Part shown: in pieces, positions 9,863 to 21,167 of the stretch
How the letters are laid out: each line of letters opens with the position of its first letter
Numbering within the stretch: position 1 is the first letter of the stretch
Assembly (NCBI GenBank): GCA_008330645.1
Contig: VLTN01000008.1
Location: forward strand, 372,001-436,000
Reading direction: 5' to 3'
Length of the DNA: 64,000 bases
DNA from: Cafeteria roenbergensis
Taxonomy: Eukaryota > Sar > Bigyra > Bicosoecida > Cafeteriaceae
The notes under the pieces: model-generated
Database searches by the model: none
Told to the model about the DNA's origin: nothing
The model's input: the letters and a program-made list of their open reading frames with translations, nothing else
Made by a program: the position numbers and the translations under genes

Positions 9863-11604
9863 TCAGGCGCGCACGGGGGCGAAGGCCACAGCGCCCTTGG
9901 GGTGCGCGCTGGAGGGGAGGTGGAAGACGGAGTAGAACTTGCGGATGAAGATGTCGCCCATGATCCAAAGGGGGCCGGCCGGGGCGGGCACGTCGATGCC
10001 GGTCATGCCGAAGAGGCACTCCACGTTCTCGATGTTAAGGACGTAGTCCTTGGCGGTGAGGGTGAAGTTCTTGCCGCCGAGGGTGACGTCGATGTTGGGC
10101 ATGGAGTCGATGGCGGAGCAGTCCACGGTGAACTCGTTGGGGTTGAGGAAGAAGGGCTTGGCGCCGACGGCCTTGGCGATGGCCTTGACCTCGTCGGTAG
10201 GGCCAGCGAGGAGGGAGGTGCCGGAGTCGATGATGGCCTTCTTGGTGGAGGTCACGGACTTGCCGCCGAGGGACATGCCGTCGAGGGCGACCTCCCAGTA
10301 GGTGTCGGAGGTCACGTCCACGTAGGTGAGGGAGCCGGTGTAGTGGGCCGGGTCGGCGCCGCCGAGCACGAGCTCGCCGGTGGTGGCCGGGGTGATGCCG
10401 CTGGCGGGCTCAAGGTAGAAGGCGAACTCGGGCACGGTCACGGCGCCGGTGTCGACGAGGCGCTCGAAGAAGGTGGGGAGGCCGTCCACGCTGATGGTGG
10501 GGAAGGCCATGCCGGCGATACCAGCGAACTTGCCCATGGAGAAGGCGGGGCCGAGGCCGGTCACGTCGTTGATCTCGGCGAAGGTGTAGTCGGGCACGTT
10601 GAGGCCGCCGACGGAGAAGGAGTCCTCGGAGAGGAAGCCGCTCACGGGGCCGGAGCCGTAGAGGATGCTGAACTTGGTGCCGTTGGCGCTGCGAAGGGGC
10701 AAGGAGAAAGCAGAAGGGGGGGAAGGCGTGCGGCACAACGGAGTCGCCAGTGCGATGGCAGGGCAAGACCCGGGCACCAGGCAGCGCAAGCGGCCTGCAC
10801 GGAGGGTGGCAACAGCAAGAACTCACACGTAGGACGACGACTTGGTGTGGTCGTACTTGGGCTTGCTGCTGCACGCGCTCTGGGTGCAGGTGCTGGACGG
10901 CACCCACACGTTGGAGGAGCCGGTGTCGAAGATCACGAGGAAGTCCTGGGCGGGGGTGCCGAGGCTGATCTGTCCGTACCACTGGGCGTCGTCAAAGCCG
11001 TCGATCACGACCTGCGAGAGAGCGAGGCTCGAGAATCGGGTGCGGGGAGCACTGTTGGCGCGGCGGTTCGGCGACTCGGTCCAGACTCGTGGCAGTCAGG
11101 ACGTGGAACTGCAAAGTTCGAAGCGAGCTGCGATGCCAGTCGCCCCTTCCCAGGACGCGCTCGCTCGCGAACCAGCCCAGCCACGCAAGCCCGATGCGGT
11201 GAACGGCATCCTGCACCGCAGGTGCACTTGGATCCGCGGCGGGGCGGCCGGCCACGCCGTGCCTGTTTGTTGAAGGCAGCCAGCCAGACTTCTCACCTTG
11301 CCGGAGGCGCCGAGGCGGTTCGCGAGGCGGGAGGACTGCGAGGGACACGAGCCAGCGGGGCAGCGAGGCAGCGATCAGCTACGGAGGGGGCGCCGTGGTC
11401 GTCCTGCGAGGCGGGGCGCGCTGCGCTCGAGGGCTCGGTTCGGGGCCGCGACCGGAACTGTTCCGTCCCGGGCCATTCTCTTCGTTGCCAACTCACGCCA
11501 ACGCGGCCAGACTTGACGTCGTCCATGGAGATGGCACGGCGCGAGATGGGCATGGCCGACACGGCCGCAGCCGCGAGGGCAAGGATGGCGGCAAAGGCGC
11601 GCAT
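9863..11604 (-). CDS. Pepsin-family aspartic protease A (cathepsin D-like)
   Basis: Four exons: 11604-11497, 11335-11297, 11011-10827 and 10688-9863, all with GT-AG introns, giving 385 residues. Exon 1 is the signal peptide (MRAFAAILALAAAAVSA) and start of the propeptide; exon 2 is a 39-base micro-exon (SSRLANRLGASGK); exon 3 carries the first catalytic motif FDTGSS (D78); exon 4 carries the flap Tyr (LYGSG, about Y121), the second catalytic motif DSGTS (D265), and the C-terminal WIMGDIFIRKFYSVF typical of cathepsin D. Family role: acid endopeptidase of lysosomes, vacuoles or the extracellular space. It is a tandem duplicate of protease B: exons 2, 3 and 4 are the same size in both. Repeated NGT sequons suggest N-glycosylation. 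No ER-retention signal or plant-specific insert is present. Confidence 0.93.
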
Positions 11605-11895
11605 GGCGGCTTCCGAAGTGCACGCGCCCACCTTCAACTTGCGCTGCATGATTTTCTGCTCGCCCGACCGGAGCTGGCTCTGCCGCCCGCGACGCCAGCG
11701 GTCGTCCCCGCCAGCAGCCGCGCCCGGAAGCCGGAAGCACGCTTGAGTGGCTGTGCGCGCGGCGGCCGGGAGCGGCACTCCCGCCTGGCGAGCGGACGGG
11801 CGGGCGCTTTGCGGCACGGCAGTGGTGAGACCGCGGGAGCCGCCGGTGGAGACTCAACACGGTGATTTTGGGACGCGCTCAAAGGACTCGCGCAC

Positions 11896-13632
11896 TCAAG
11901 CACGGACCCGGGCGAACCCGACGGCGCCGGTGGGGTGCTGGTTGGAGGGCATGTGGAAGACGGAGTAGTACTTGCGCATGAACACGTCTCCCATGATCCA
12001 CAACGGCCCGGCGGGGGGCGGCACGTCGATGCCGATCATGCCCAGGAGGCACACGGTGTCCTCGATGTTGAGCACGTAGTCCTTGGGCGTCAGCGTGAAG
12101 TTCTTGCCGCCGAGCACCACGTCGATGGACGGCATGTTGGGCACAGCGGAGCAGTCGAGAGTGAACTCGTTGGGGTTGAGGAAGAAGGGCTCCGCGCCGA
12201 CGGCCTTGGCGATGGCCTTGACCTCCTCCGTGGGGCCGGCAAGCAGCGAGGTGCCGGAGTCGATGATGGCGTTCTTGCTGGTGGTGGCGGACTTGCCACC
12301 GACAGTCAAAGAGTCGAGGCCGACCTGCCAGTAGGTGTTCGACGTCAGCTCCACGTACGTGAGGTCGCCGACGTAGTGGTTGGGGTTGGCGCCGCCGAGC
12401 ACCAGCTCGCCGGTCGAGTCCACTTCGGTGCCGTTCGAAGTCTGGAGGTAGAACGCGAACTCGGGAACCTCCACCTGGCCGTTTGCGATGAGCTGGTCGA
12501 AGAACGTCGGCATCCTGTTGACGCTGATGGACGGGAAGGCCATCCCCGCGATGCCGTCGAACTTGCCAATCGAAAAGGCGGGGCCCAGGCCGGTCACGTC
12601 ATCGATCTCGGCGAAGTCGAAGCCTTGCACAGACAGCCCGCCCACGCCGAACGTGTCCTCGGACACAAAACCAGCAACCGGGCCGGAGCCGTAGAGGATG
12701 TTGAACTTGGTGCCGTTTGCGCTGCGCGAGACGAGCATGCAAGCGGCGGGACGAGCGGAGCGAGTTGGTATGGACTGGGCGGCAGCGGACCAAGCGAGGC
12801 TTCGGGCAGGCAGCGCCCGGCAGCACCGGGTGTCCGGCCTTGCCTGGGACTCACACGTAGGTCGACGACTTGGTGTGGTCGTACTTGGGCTTGTTCTTGC
12901 ACGCGTCCTGGGTGCAGGTGCTGGACGGCACCCACACATTGGAGGAGCCCGTGTCGAACACGACCTGGAACTCCTGGGGGGGCGTGCCCACGCTGATGGG
13001 GCCGTACCACTGTGCGTTCGCAAAGTCGTTGATGACAACCTGCGAGGAAACGCCCGGGGGGGGAAGCGGAAGCAGTCAGCAAGGGCCAGCCGTTTTCTGG
13101 GACTCGTTCAACTTGAACAGTCAACTACAACTTCAAGCTCGCGCCAGCTTCAACGAGGCGCGAGCGAGCTGCAGCACGCAGCAATGCGAGCGAAGCACGG
13201 GCAACGCGGTCCCGTCCTTGCAGGCAGCCACGGCCGGGGGCAGGGCAGCGTGGGACGGCCGAGAGGCAAGCCGGCGGCGAGCGGCAGTTGCACATTTTGC
13301 CTCACCTTGCCAGGCGCGCCGAGGCGCTCCAACACGCGGGAAGACTGCGGCACGAGTCACAGCGGGGGGAAGAACAGCGCCGCACAGTTGCTTGGGCAAG
13401 CGCCGACTGGTGCGGCGTCCGAAGGGGCACCTGCTCGCGGCAGCCTGGCTCGGCAAAGGCAAAGGCCTGGTTGCCTGTCGCGCAAGCGGAGTCGTGACGA
13501 CGCTTCGCTCACCGACAGCCTGCCGGTCCGCAGGTCCGAAATGGTGTAGCCGTGGCGGGCAATAGGAACCGAGTGGGCTGCCCACGCAGCTGCTGCACCT
13601 GCCAGGGCGAGGATCGCGGAGAGGCCGCGCAT
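11896..13632 (-). CDS. Pepsin-family aspartic protease B (cathepsin D-like), tandem paralogue
   Basis: Four exons: 13632-13513, 13344-13306, 13039-12855 and 12721-11896, giving 389 residues. The structure repeats protease A: signal peptide exon ([18 protein letters not shown]), a 39-base micro-exon ([13 protein letters not shown]), an exon with the first Asp motif FDTGSS (about D82), and a last exon with LYGSG, DSGTS (about D269) and [15 protein letters not shown]. Intron phases are the same in both genes while intron sequences differ, so the duplication is not very recent, although the coding parts stay very similar (possible gene conversion). Role as for protease A; the pair probably supplies endolysosomal or secreted acid protease. 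The start codon lies 183 bases from the GCP5 stop on the same strand. Confidence 0.93.
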
Positions 13633-13815
13633 GGCGTCTGTCCGGAGTGCCACGTCTGCGCTTCAAGTTCGGCCTGCGTCTCCGTCGGGCGGCAGAGCGG
13701 GCCCTGCAGCCCGCCGACGGGAGCGCTTGACCGGCGGCGTGTGGCAAGGCTTGCGCAGCGATGCATCGCCGAGGCCGAAGCCACAATTTTGTTGGTGCGA
13801 GTCTGGCCGCTTCGA

Positions 13816-16800
13816 TCAAGCTGCCTGCGGCGCTCGAAGGCACCCCGTGCCGTCCAGCGCCTCCAAAAGGCTGGACAGGAGCGGCTGGCCCGCCGCCGCG
13901 CCTCCAACCTCCTCGGTGGCGGCTGTCAGCATACGGACCGCGGCGCGCAGCGCCTGCGAGAGGCTGTCCGCCTGCGCCATGGCAAGCGCGAATGCCCGGC
14001 CCGCTGCCTTGCAGTGGGCGCGGCAAGCCGTTGCCTTGGCTGCGTCGCCCTTGGCAGACCCTCCTGCTCCAGGGCTGCCCGCCGAGTCGAGTCGCATGCC
14101 GCGCAGCGAGGCCGCCCCCCGGCTGCTCGGTGCGGCATGCCTGAGCAGCTGCGGCCTGCGAGGAGGGCGCTCCAGATCGGACCGCACCGATTCAACACGC
14201 GAGGGCAACGACCCCACCGACGACGCGTCTGAGAGCCGCCGAGCGTCGCGCCCGCTCACCCTCGATTCACGGCCACGTTGGCGCGACACACGACCAGTGG
14301 GCGCGCCGTCCGCCTCTGGGGCGCTCGGCGGGGCGGCAAGGCCCCGAGTGCGCAGCGCCGCAGCCACGGCCTCGGCGCTGGCAGGGAAGGCGTCTCCTGC
14401 CGCCACCAGAGCCCTGGCAATGCGGTCGAAGCAGCGGTCCTGGGCCTCGCAAACGCTGTGGCACTTTGCGAGCAGCCCCTCCAGCGCGGCCCGTGCCGGG
14501 GCGGCTGCTGCGCCGAGCATGGCTCCCTGCGCCGCGGCGTGAAGCGCCTTGGCGTGCAGCGCAAGCAGCCGGGGCAAAGGCTCGCCCCTGGCAGCCGCGC
14601 GCCGGAGCGGGGCGAGTCGGCCGGACGACACAGCCCTCGCCAGGTGGCCCTGCAGCGCGGAGCTCACGTGCACCGCGGTCCGCCGCCCCAGGGCGAGGAG
14701 GTGCAGCACCCGGGGCAGCGACCACACCAGCACGCCGGCAGCCGACGCGGCGCGAGCGAGGCTGCCTGTGCCCCCCGCGGTGGACGACGACACCACTGAC
14801 CCCACTTCCGAGGCCGCCCCGTCCGCCTCGTCCAGCGCCAGCCCGGCAACGCCAAGCCCAGGGCCGGCGCCGCCGCTCCTGCCGCCGTCCAGCTCGTCCC
14901 CCAGCTGCTCGTGGCCGCTCGGCGCGGCAGCGAAGCGGCGAGAGGACCGCCTTCGAAGCAGCGTGGCGAGGAACGCAGCAGCGTCCCCGGACAAGGCAGA
15001 GCCGGCAGCCGGCCCCGAGGCCGACGCGTCCCCGGGCGTCCCGTCGCCGCGGACCCCCCCGCGAGTCGCACGAAGCGAGGAAGCGACCGCAGCGGCGGCC
15101 TCGCGGGCGATCCCTGGCTCCACCGCAGCTGCCAGCGCCTCGAGACTTCGGGCCCGGCGGGCGCCCGTCGCGTGGGCCCGAGCGGCCCTGGCCGCGGCCG
15201 CGGCGCCCAGCAGCAGCATCCGGCACACTCGGCTGTAGATGCGCCGCAGAGACGAGGGGAAGATTGTGTCCACCGGCCACGGCGGGTGCACGTGGAGCGA
15301 CACCCCGCCGCGCTGCAGCAGCTCCTCGTCAGGACAGGCGACGTCGTCCACCTGCGCAGAGAGAGACTGGGAAGGAGGGGGCCCCCTGGACCCCCCACGG
15401 GCCGAAGCGGAGGCCTCCTCTCCCGCACGCGCTTGGAAGGACGCGCCATGCTGGCTGCCAGCGCGGGCGCCGCCGCGACGGGGCGCCGTCGCCGCCTCGG
15501 ACCGGGCCAGTGCGATCGAGGCCAGGGCCTCCGCCTCCACCGTCCGAGGGACGCCCGACGACGTCGCCGGCGGGGATGCCCGCCAGCCGGCTGCAGCCAC
15601 CCCACCCGTCAGCGCCTCCTCCACCGACTCACGGACGAGGCGGGTCAGGATGGCGGCGGAGCGCGGCGGGGCGCGGTCCGCGTCCGCCCGCTTGGCGGCG
15701 GCTGCCTCGGAGGCCAGGGCGGCCGCATCCACGGCCAGCCCGTGCCGCCAACGCTCCGCAAGCCACGGCGCGCTCACGCCCGCGACGCCGGCCGCAGAGC
15801 CAGAGTCCCAGGCAGGCGCCAAGCGCGCAAGGAACGGCGCCAGCATGTCCGGCCGCTCGCCGAGCAAGGCTCCGGCCACCACCGCCAGGTGCGCATCCAG
15901 CTCCATGTCCTGCGTCACGAGCCGCGTGAGCTCGTCCATCGCAAGGCCGTACGCGAGCACCAGCGGGCGGGCAACAGCGTGCCGAAACAGGGCCAGCGGC
16001 GGGGAGAGCGCGCCGTCTCCCGCCAGCACCGGCCGCCCGCCTTCCGCGTCCGCTGGGCCGAAACAAGAGCCGTCCTCCAGCGGGGGCAGAGCGTGCGCGT
16101 GCAGGGGCGCCCATGGCCCGAGCGCCGCGCCCCGCTCGCCCCACAAGCGCGCGCGGCCGCCCCGGCCTGCGACACCACCGTCCATGGCGCCCCCGCTTGC
16201 GAGTGCCCGGCGCCTCCTCGACCGGAACACGGCCGAGAGCAGCGATGCCCGGATGGCGTCAGAGCTGCCGATGCGGCCCGCGAAGGCGCTGGCCTCTCCG
16301 GCCCAGCCAGCGCCGGCATCGCCTCCGCCCTCGCTGCCTGCGGCGCGGCCGCCCAGGCCCAGCGCCGAGGTCGTCGCCGTGCCCGCAGCGCCGGCGCCAC
16401 TCGCACTCGCACCCGCACCCGCACCCGCACCAGGCGCAGCCGCAGCCCCTGTCGCTGCGCGGGCGGCGAGGGCGCGCAGGGCGTCGGCGAAGGCGTCGGC
16501 CAGCGACACGCCCGCCGCCTGCCGCAGTCGGGGGACGGTGGCGCCGAGCGCAGGCCCAAGCGCGCTGGCGTCCTCGCCCCCGCCCTCCGCAACTGCGCCG
16601 AACGGCGACGAGAGGACGGACCCCAGCTGGCCCGCGGCCATGGCAGCAGCGCCGGCGCCGGTGCGGCTAAAGGCGATTGGCATGGCCTCTTGGTCGATCG
16701 ACACCATCGGGGCGCTCACCGACCCGTCCAGCGCCAGCCACCGAGCGTGGAACGAGGCGGCCTCGCCCCCGCACGCAACTGCCCGCAGACACGCCCCCGC

Positions 16801-19348
16801 GCTGCTGTCGCCGCCAGCGGCCGGGTGCCCGCCCAGCCTACCGGCTGCAGCAGCGACCACGTTGGCGTCGCCGCTGTCCAGCAGCCTCGCCCCGAGCTCC
16901 AGGTCGTCCGCTCGCGATGCCACCAGCAGCCCAGCGTCGCCCGCGCTGTCCCAGCCTGCGCCCGCCTGCTCTGTCCCGACCCCGGCCGCGGCGATCCTGG
17001 CGACGGCGGGGCCGCCGCTGGATGCGCCCGGCTGCTCGGCGAGCTCCGCGGCCTGAGCCATGGCAGAGCTGTCAGCCTGCGCCGAAGACGCAAGCCCGCG
17101 CCCCGAGCCTGCGTCCTGCTGCTGCCCAGGGGCCGCGGGGGGCGCGCCCGGCAGAGCTGCGAGAACGAACCACTCCGACGTCACGACGCCGCTCCCCCAC
17201 CACGCGCCGCCGGAGGAGCCGGCCTCGGCCTCGAGCCCGTCTGGCAAGCGCAGGCTGGAGGCCAACATCCGGTCGCGCAGCGCCTCGGCGGCCGCCTGTC
17301 CAAGGCCGCCTAGCACGGCTACACCGGCCGCGACGTGGGCTGCAGCGGCCGTCGGCGGCTGGCAGCGCAGCACGCCCGTGCGAGCCCACGCGTCGACGTC
17401 ATCGAGACAGGGGCGCAGCGAGGCGACCCACAGACGCGCCGACACGTCCCTCCAGTCCGGCCACGCCGCCGCGCTGGCCTGAGGCGGGACTGGCAGGGCC
17501 ACCGCGAGCCGCCCAGGCTGCGGCGGCGCCGGCCTCGGCAGAGGGCCCGCTGCTGCCAGCGTCAGGGGGGCGGCGACACGAGACGGGCGTGACCGCCTGC
17601 CCCCCCCCTTGGCGCTCTGCGCCTCGCACCGCTCCACGAGCGCCGCAAGCACGTCAGCCGCCCGTCGGGCGCCCGCGTCACTGGCCTCGGCCTGTCCGTC
17701 AGCGGCGGCCGCGAAGCCGGCCTCCGCTCCGCACGGCAGAGCCGCCACGGGCCTGTCAGCAACTGCCGCCGCATCTGATGCGGTGAGCAGCGTGGCGTCC
17801 AGCACCAGGCGCGTTTGCACGGCCGGCCGGGGCGACGGACTGGCCAGCACTGCCTCTTGCACCGGCTCCGGTCCCAAGCCACAAGCAGTCGCCACACCGG
17901 GCACAGCCGCAGCCACGAGCCTCGCGAGCCGCTGCCACTGCTCCCAGCCAGGCCGGAGCAGCGCCACGACGCCAGCCAGAGAGAGGGCGCCCAGTCTGGC
18001 CGCAGCGGCGGCGGCGGCGGCAGCGGCGGCAGCGGCGGAGCCCGTGGCCCCAGCAGCCACGCGGAGGCCGCCGCTGCTGTGCCCGCCCTCGCTCCCGGGG
18101 CCGGCCACCAGCGGGTCGAGGACCCAGAGACCAGCGTTGACGCACGCAGCCCTGTGGGCCACGAGCCGGGCTAGCACCACTCTGTCGTACCGCTGGCAGG
18201 CGGCTCGAAGGGCCGCCCCGAACGCGCGCGCCGTCGCGGGCAGCGGAGCCGCCCTTCGCAACAGGCTCGCGCTCAGGCTCGCCGCGCGGCCGTCGCCAAG
18301 GGCGGCAGACCCCTCACCGCCCGCACAGCCGCGGCCGTCAGCCCGCTCGTGGGCCAATGACCGGAGAAACGCCTGGGCCGCCTCCCCCACAGCGCGCTCC
18401 TCCGGACGGCGCAGCCACGCGCTCGCTGGGGCTCGCACTGAAGAGGCCGCCCCAGCCCGCCCCGCCCCACGGAGCGCCTCCGGGCCGCGGGTGGCCAGCA
18501 CGCAGGCGACCGCTCGCAGGCGGCAGAGCAGCGAAGCCATGGTCGCGACCCGCAGCAGGGACGGCGTTGCCGAGGCCGGCCCCTCGCTGTCCGTGGCGAC
18601 GGGGCTCTGGGACGCGGAGCGGCCGGGCAAGGCTGCCTGCCACTCGTCAGGACGAGGGTTTCGCGGACCCGGCACGCCGACGAGAGACACCGCGTCGCTC
18701 ACGCACTGCTGCAGCAGCGGCAGCGCCCTCGCTCTGAACAGCAGCGCCGCGCCTGGCGCCCCGGCAGCAGCCGCGTGAGCGGCCGCGTCACGCGCCGCCA
18801 AGCCGGCTTGCACCGCCGCCCCGTCTGCGGCGCCGAGCGGTGCCGCTCGAAACATGGGCGACCCCTCCCCCAGGGTCGCAAGCAACGCCATTTCCGCAGC
18901 CGCGGAGTCGCTGGCGTGGCGGCACCACGCTGTCCTGCTGGGGTCGGCGGCTCTCCGGGCCTCCAGAAATGCCGCGACGGTCCGGGGGCCTGCCGGCGGC
19001 GCCGCGGCGGAGCCAGGCAGCACGCTTGCGGCGGTGACTTGCAAGTGACAGAGTCGCGACGGGCTGCGGAGGTCTGGCAGCTCTGGAGTGACGGGGGAGT
19101 GGGCGCCGTCGCCGTGGCCAAGGTCCGTTGCAGCACCGGGCCCATTCGTGACCGCTTCGGCGCAGGGCTCCGAGGCTTTGCCACTGAGGTGGTCCCCTGC
19201 GGGTGAAAGACGCGCAGCGGCGGCTCCCGGGCCACGTTGGGCCTGTCCAACGCCGTCCTCCGCCTCGGCCTCCTCGTCACTCCAGGCGTCTGAGTCGCTG
19301 TCGGCCGCTCGCTCGGCGCGCCACTGCGCGAGGGCTTCATCATCATCA

Positions 19349-19384
<36 letters not shown>

Positions 19385-20167
19385 GCGGCGGCGGCATCGG
19401 CACTGCCAAGCTCAGCGCCGGCGCGGCCGTGGCCGGAGCTGCCTGGGCCGAGCCCAGAGGCGCCCTTGGCCCCTGCGCCCGGAGGCGTGGCCCACCCGCT
19501 ACGAGAGACAGCGGGGAGGGGCACAATCGCCGGGTCTGGGGTGTACGGCGACGCCGTGGGCCGCCGCGCCAGGGCCAGGAGGGCACCCGCCACTGCCCAG
19601 GAGTGGGACGCTGGGCCGGCGGAGCGGCGCCGCTGCGGCAGCAAGGCGGGGGCGCGCGGGGTGAGCTAGCATTGAGCCGGGTCGCAGATACGTTCGGACG
19701 CGAGCAGCGTGGGGCCGGGGTTGGAGTGCCCTACGCTCGGGTGTCCGCCTTGGGCTACTCGGTTTGCACGACTCACTGCTTTGGCCGCCGCCGACGCAGA
19801 GCGGATGATCCCCACGAGCTGACGCAGCCGCGCAGCCTTGTCGTCCTGCGCAGAGACTTCGAATCGAATTGCCAGCCTGTGGTCGTGCACACGCCGGGGG
19901 ACGGACGTGGGAGGGGCAGGGGGCGGGGCAGTGGGGCAAAGCGATTTGAACACCGGTCCGCGCCAAGAGCGCCAGGGCGCTCCCTAATCCGCCTCACTTC
20001 TCGAGCGTTGCCTCGGTCTGCGCTGTGTTGGGGTCCGAGTAATTGGGGTGCTCGATCACGGACTTGTGGGCGCGCCGCTGGGCGCCAGCGGCATCGCGCA
20101 GGCCGCACGAGGCGACAAGGTCCCCCACGAGCTCCCTCAGCAGGCCCGACCGAGGGTCGCGAGACAT
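13816..20167 (-). CDS. TUBGCP5: Gamma-tubulin complex component 5-like protein, unusually long
   Basis: Three exons: 20167-19998, 19876-19777 and 19632-13816, giving about 2,028 residues against about 1,000 for animal GCP5. The N-terminal exons match the start of GCP5 in pattern: LRELVGD, then TLEKLAIRFEVSAQ with the Lys codon split across intron 1, then KAARLRQLVGII, then SHSWAVAGALLALAR after intron 2. In the C-terminal part, LHVHPPWPVDTIF...IYSRVCRMLLL corresponds to the GCP5 stretch PWPVD...IYNQV, and helix-rich C-terminal gamma-tubulin-binding sequence follows. The extra length is Ala/Gly/Ser-rich insertions and a run of 15 Asp. Role: part of the gamma-tubulin ring complex that nucleates microtubules at basal bodies or spindle poles. 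Start is uncertain: the ATG at 20167 is used, another in-frame ATG lies about 110 bases upstream. Confidence 0.75.
19339..19383 (-). repeat. Trinucleotide repeat coding for 15 aspartates
   Basis: On the coding (minus) strand 11 GAC codons are followed by 4 GAT codons, giving an uninterrupted poly-Asp tract near the N-terminus of the GCP5-like protein. As an in-frame microsatellite it is likely to vary in length between strains. Confidence 0.95.
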
Positions 20168-20390
20168 GCCAAAGCAACCTTGCGCGGCCCCTCGCAGGCC
20201 TCGGCGCAGGGGTCGGCCGCCCCGGGGACCAGCGCGCACAGTGCAGGCCCCGGGCTGCCGCAGCAAAACCAGTCGCCTGCCCATGTTCACCTCGCGCCCA
20301 ATATCTGGCTGCAGGGCGGTTGTGGCTTGGGCCACCCGTGCAAGCGCAACGGCGCCAGCCGGGAGGGGTTCTCGCTAGGACCCGGCGAAG
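20168..20390. promoter_or_regulatory. Divergent region between GCP5-like and dynein light chain genes
   Basis: Only 223 bases separate the two proposed start codons, so the promoters must overlap or be shared. I see no TATA-like element. Part of it may be coding if the upstream GCP5 ATG is used. Confidence 0.45.
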
Positions 20391-21167
20391 ATGGTGCGTC
20401 CCGTACAGGCACCCACGTGCCATCCGGGGGTCAGGCGTCCGCAGGGCGCGCCGCCGCGGCGCGCGGGCCGCCGTCGCTCGAGCGCCGTCTCCCACACGGC
20501 CATCCACCCGACGGCCCTCCCCTTGCGCGCCGCCATTGCGGGTCGCGCCGCGCGCCAGGCACGGGCAACGCGCCTTCCACGCTTTGCAGTGCCCCCGCTG
20601 CCGCCCTGGCGTGTGCCTCGCAGAGCGCCATCGAGGAGACGCTGCAGCGCATCGAGCGCGCCTCCAACGTGACCGGCTTCGTGATCCTGGACAACGCGGG
20701 CAACGTGCTGCGCTACAGGACTGACATGGGGGAGGAGAATGCGCGGCTGCTGGCCACGTGCTTCAAGCCCCTGCTCGAGCGCAGCCTGAGCGCGGTCAGG
20801 GACCTGGACCCAACGGTGCGATCGCCCTGCTGCCCTGGCCGCGCCCCCTGCGACAGCCGGCGCCCTCCCGCCGCCCGGCCTGGCCAGTCGCTGCTTCGGC
20901 CCGCCGTTGCAGCACTGCCCGCCTCAAGCCCTGCTGGGCCGCTCGCGCCAGCAGCTCCCGTCGCCCGCGCTCCGGCCGCTCGCGCCAGCAGCTCCCGTCG
21001 CCCGCGCTCCGGCCGCTCGCGCACCCGCCCCACGACCGCAGGACACGCTCAACTTTCTTCGCGTGCGCATGCGCGAGCTTGAGGTGATGGCGGCTCCCGG
21101 GCCGGGCTTTGTCATCGTGGTGACGCAGAGGTGGTGGCCGACGGACTGGCCAGTCGGCAAGGTGTGA
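20391..21167 (+). CDS. DYNLRB1: Dynein light chain, roadblock/LC7 family
   Basis: Three exons: 20391-20393 (the ATG alone), 20624-20815 and 21042-21167, giving 106 residues (the family has about 96-110). Exon 2 reads SAIEETLQRIERASNV then TGFVILDNAGNVLRY and ends AVRDLDPT; exon 3 continues DTLNFLRVRMRELEVM, then APGPGFVIVVTQ. This follows human DYNLRB1 segment by segment (VEETLKRL, VRDIDP, LTFLRIRSKKNEIMVAP, FLIVIQ). Role: homodimeric light chain on dynein intermediate chains, in cytoplasmic dynein and in axonemal/IFT dynein. The isolated start codon is needed because exon 2 has no ATG before the conserved helix and ATG/GTGCGT is directly followed by a donor. The last dozen residues (RWWPTDWPVGKV) do not match the family, so a further splice near 21130 is possible. 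Confidence 0.82.
20941..21023 (+). repeat. 37-bp tandem repeat, 2.2 copies, in dynein light chain intron 2
   Basis: Two identical 37-base units (20941-20977 and 20978-21014), each starting GCTCGCGCCAGCAGCTCCCG, followed by the first bases of a third copy, just ahead of the acceptor at 21040-21041. Confidence 0.9.

Noticed and set aside
19499-19674. ATG at 19674 on the minus strand as a start for the GCP5-like protein
   Set aside because: It is in the wrong frame for the GCP5 exon, and the upstream exons restore conserved N-terminal GCP5 sequence.
13633-20000. Long plus-strand open frames opposite the GCP5-like gene (for example 14911-17313)
   Set aside because: Arg- and Pro-rich translations typical of antisense frames in GC-rich genes, with no domain or ATG context.
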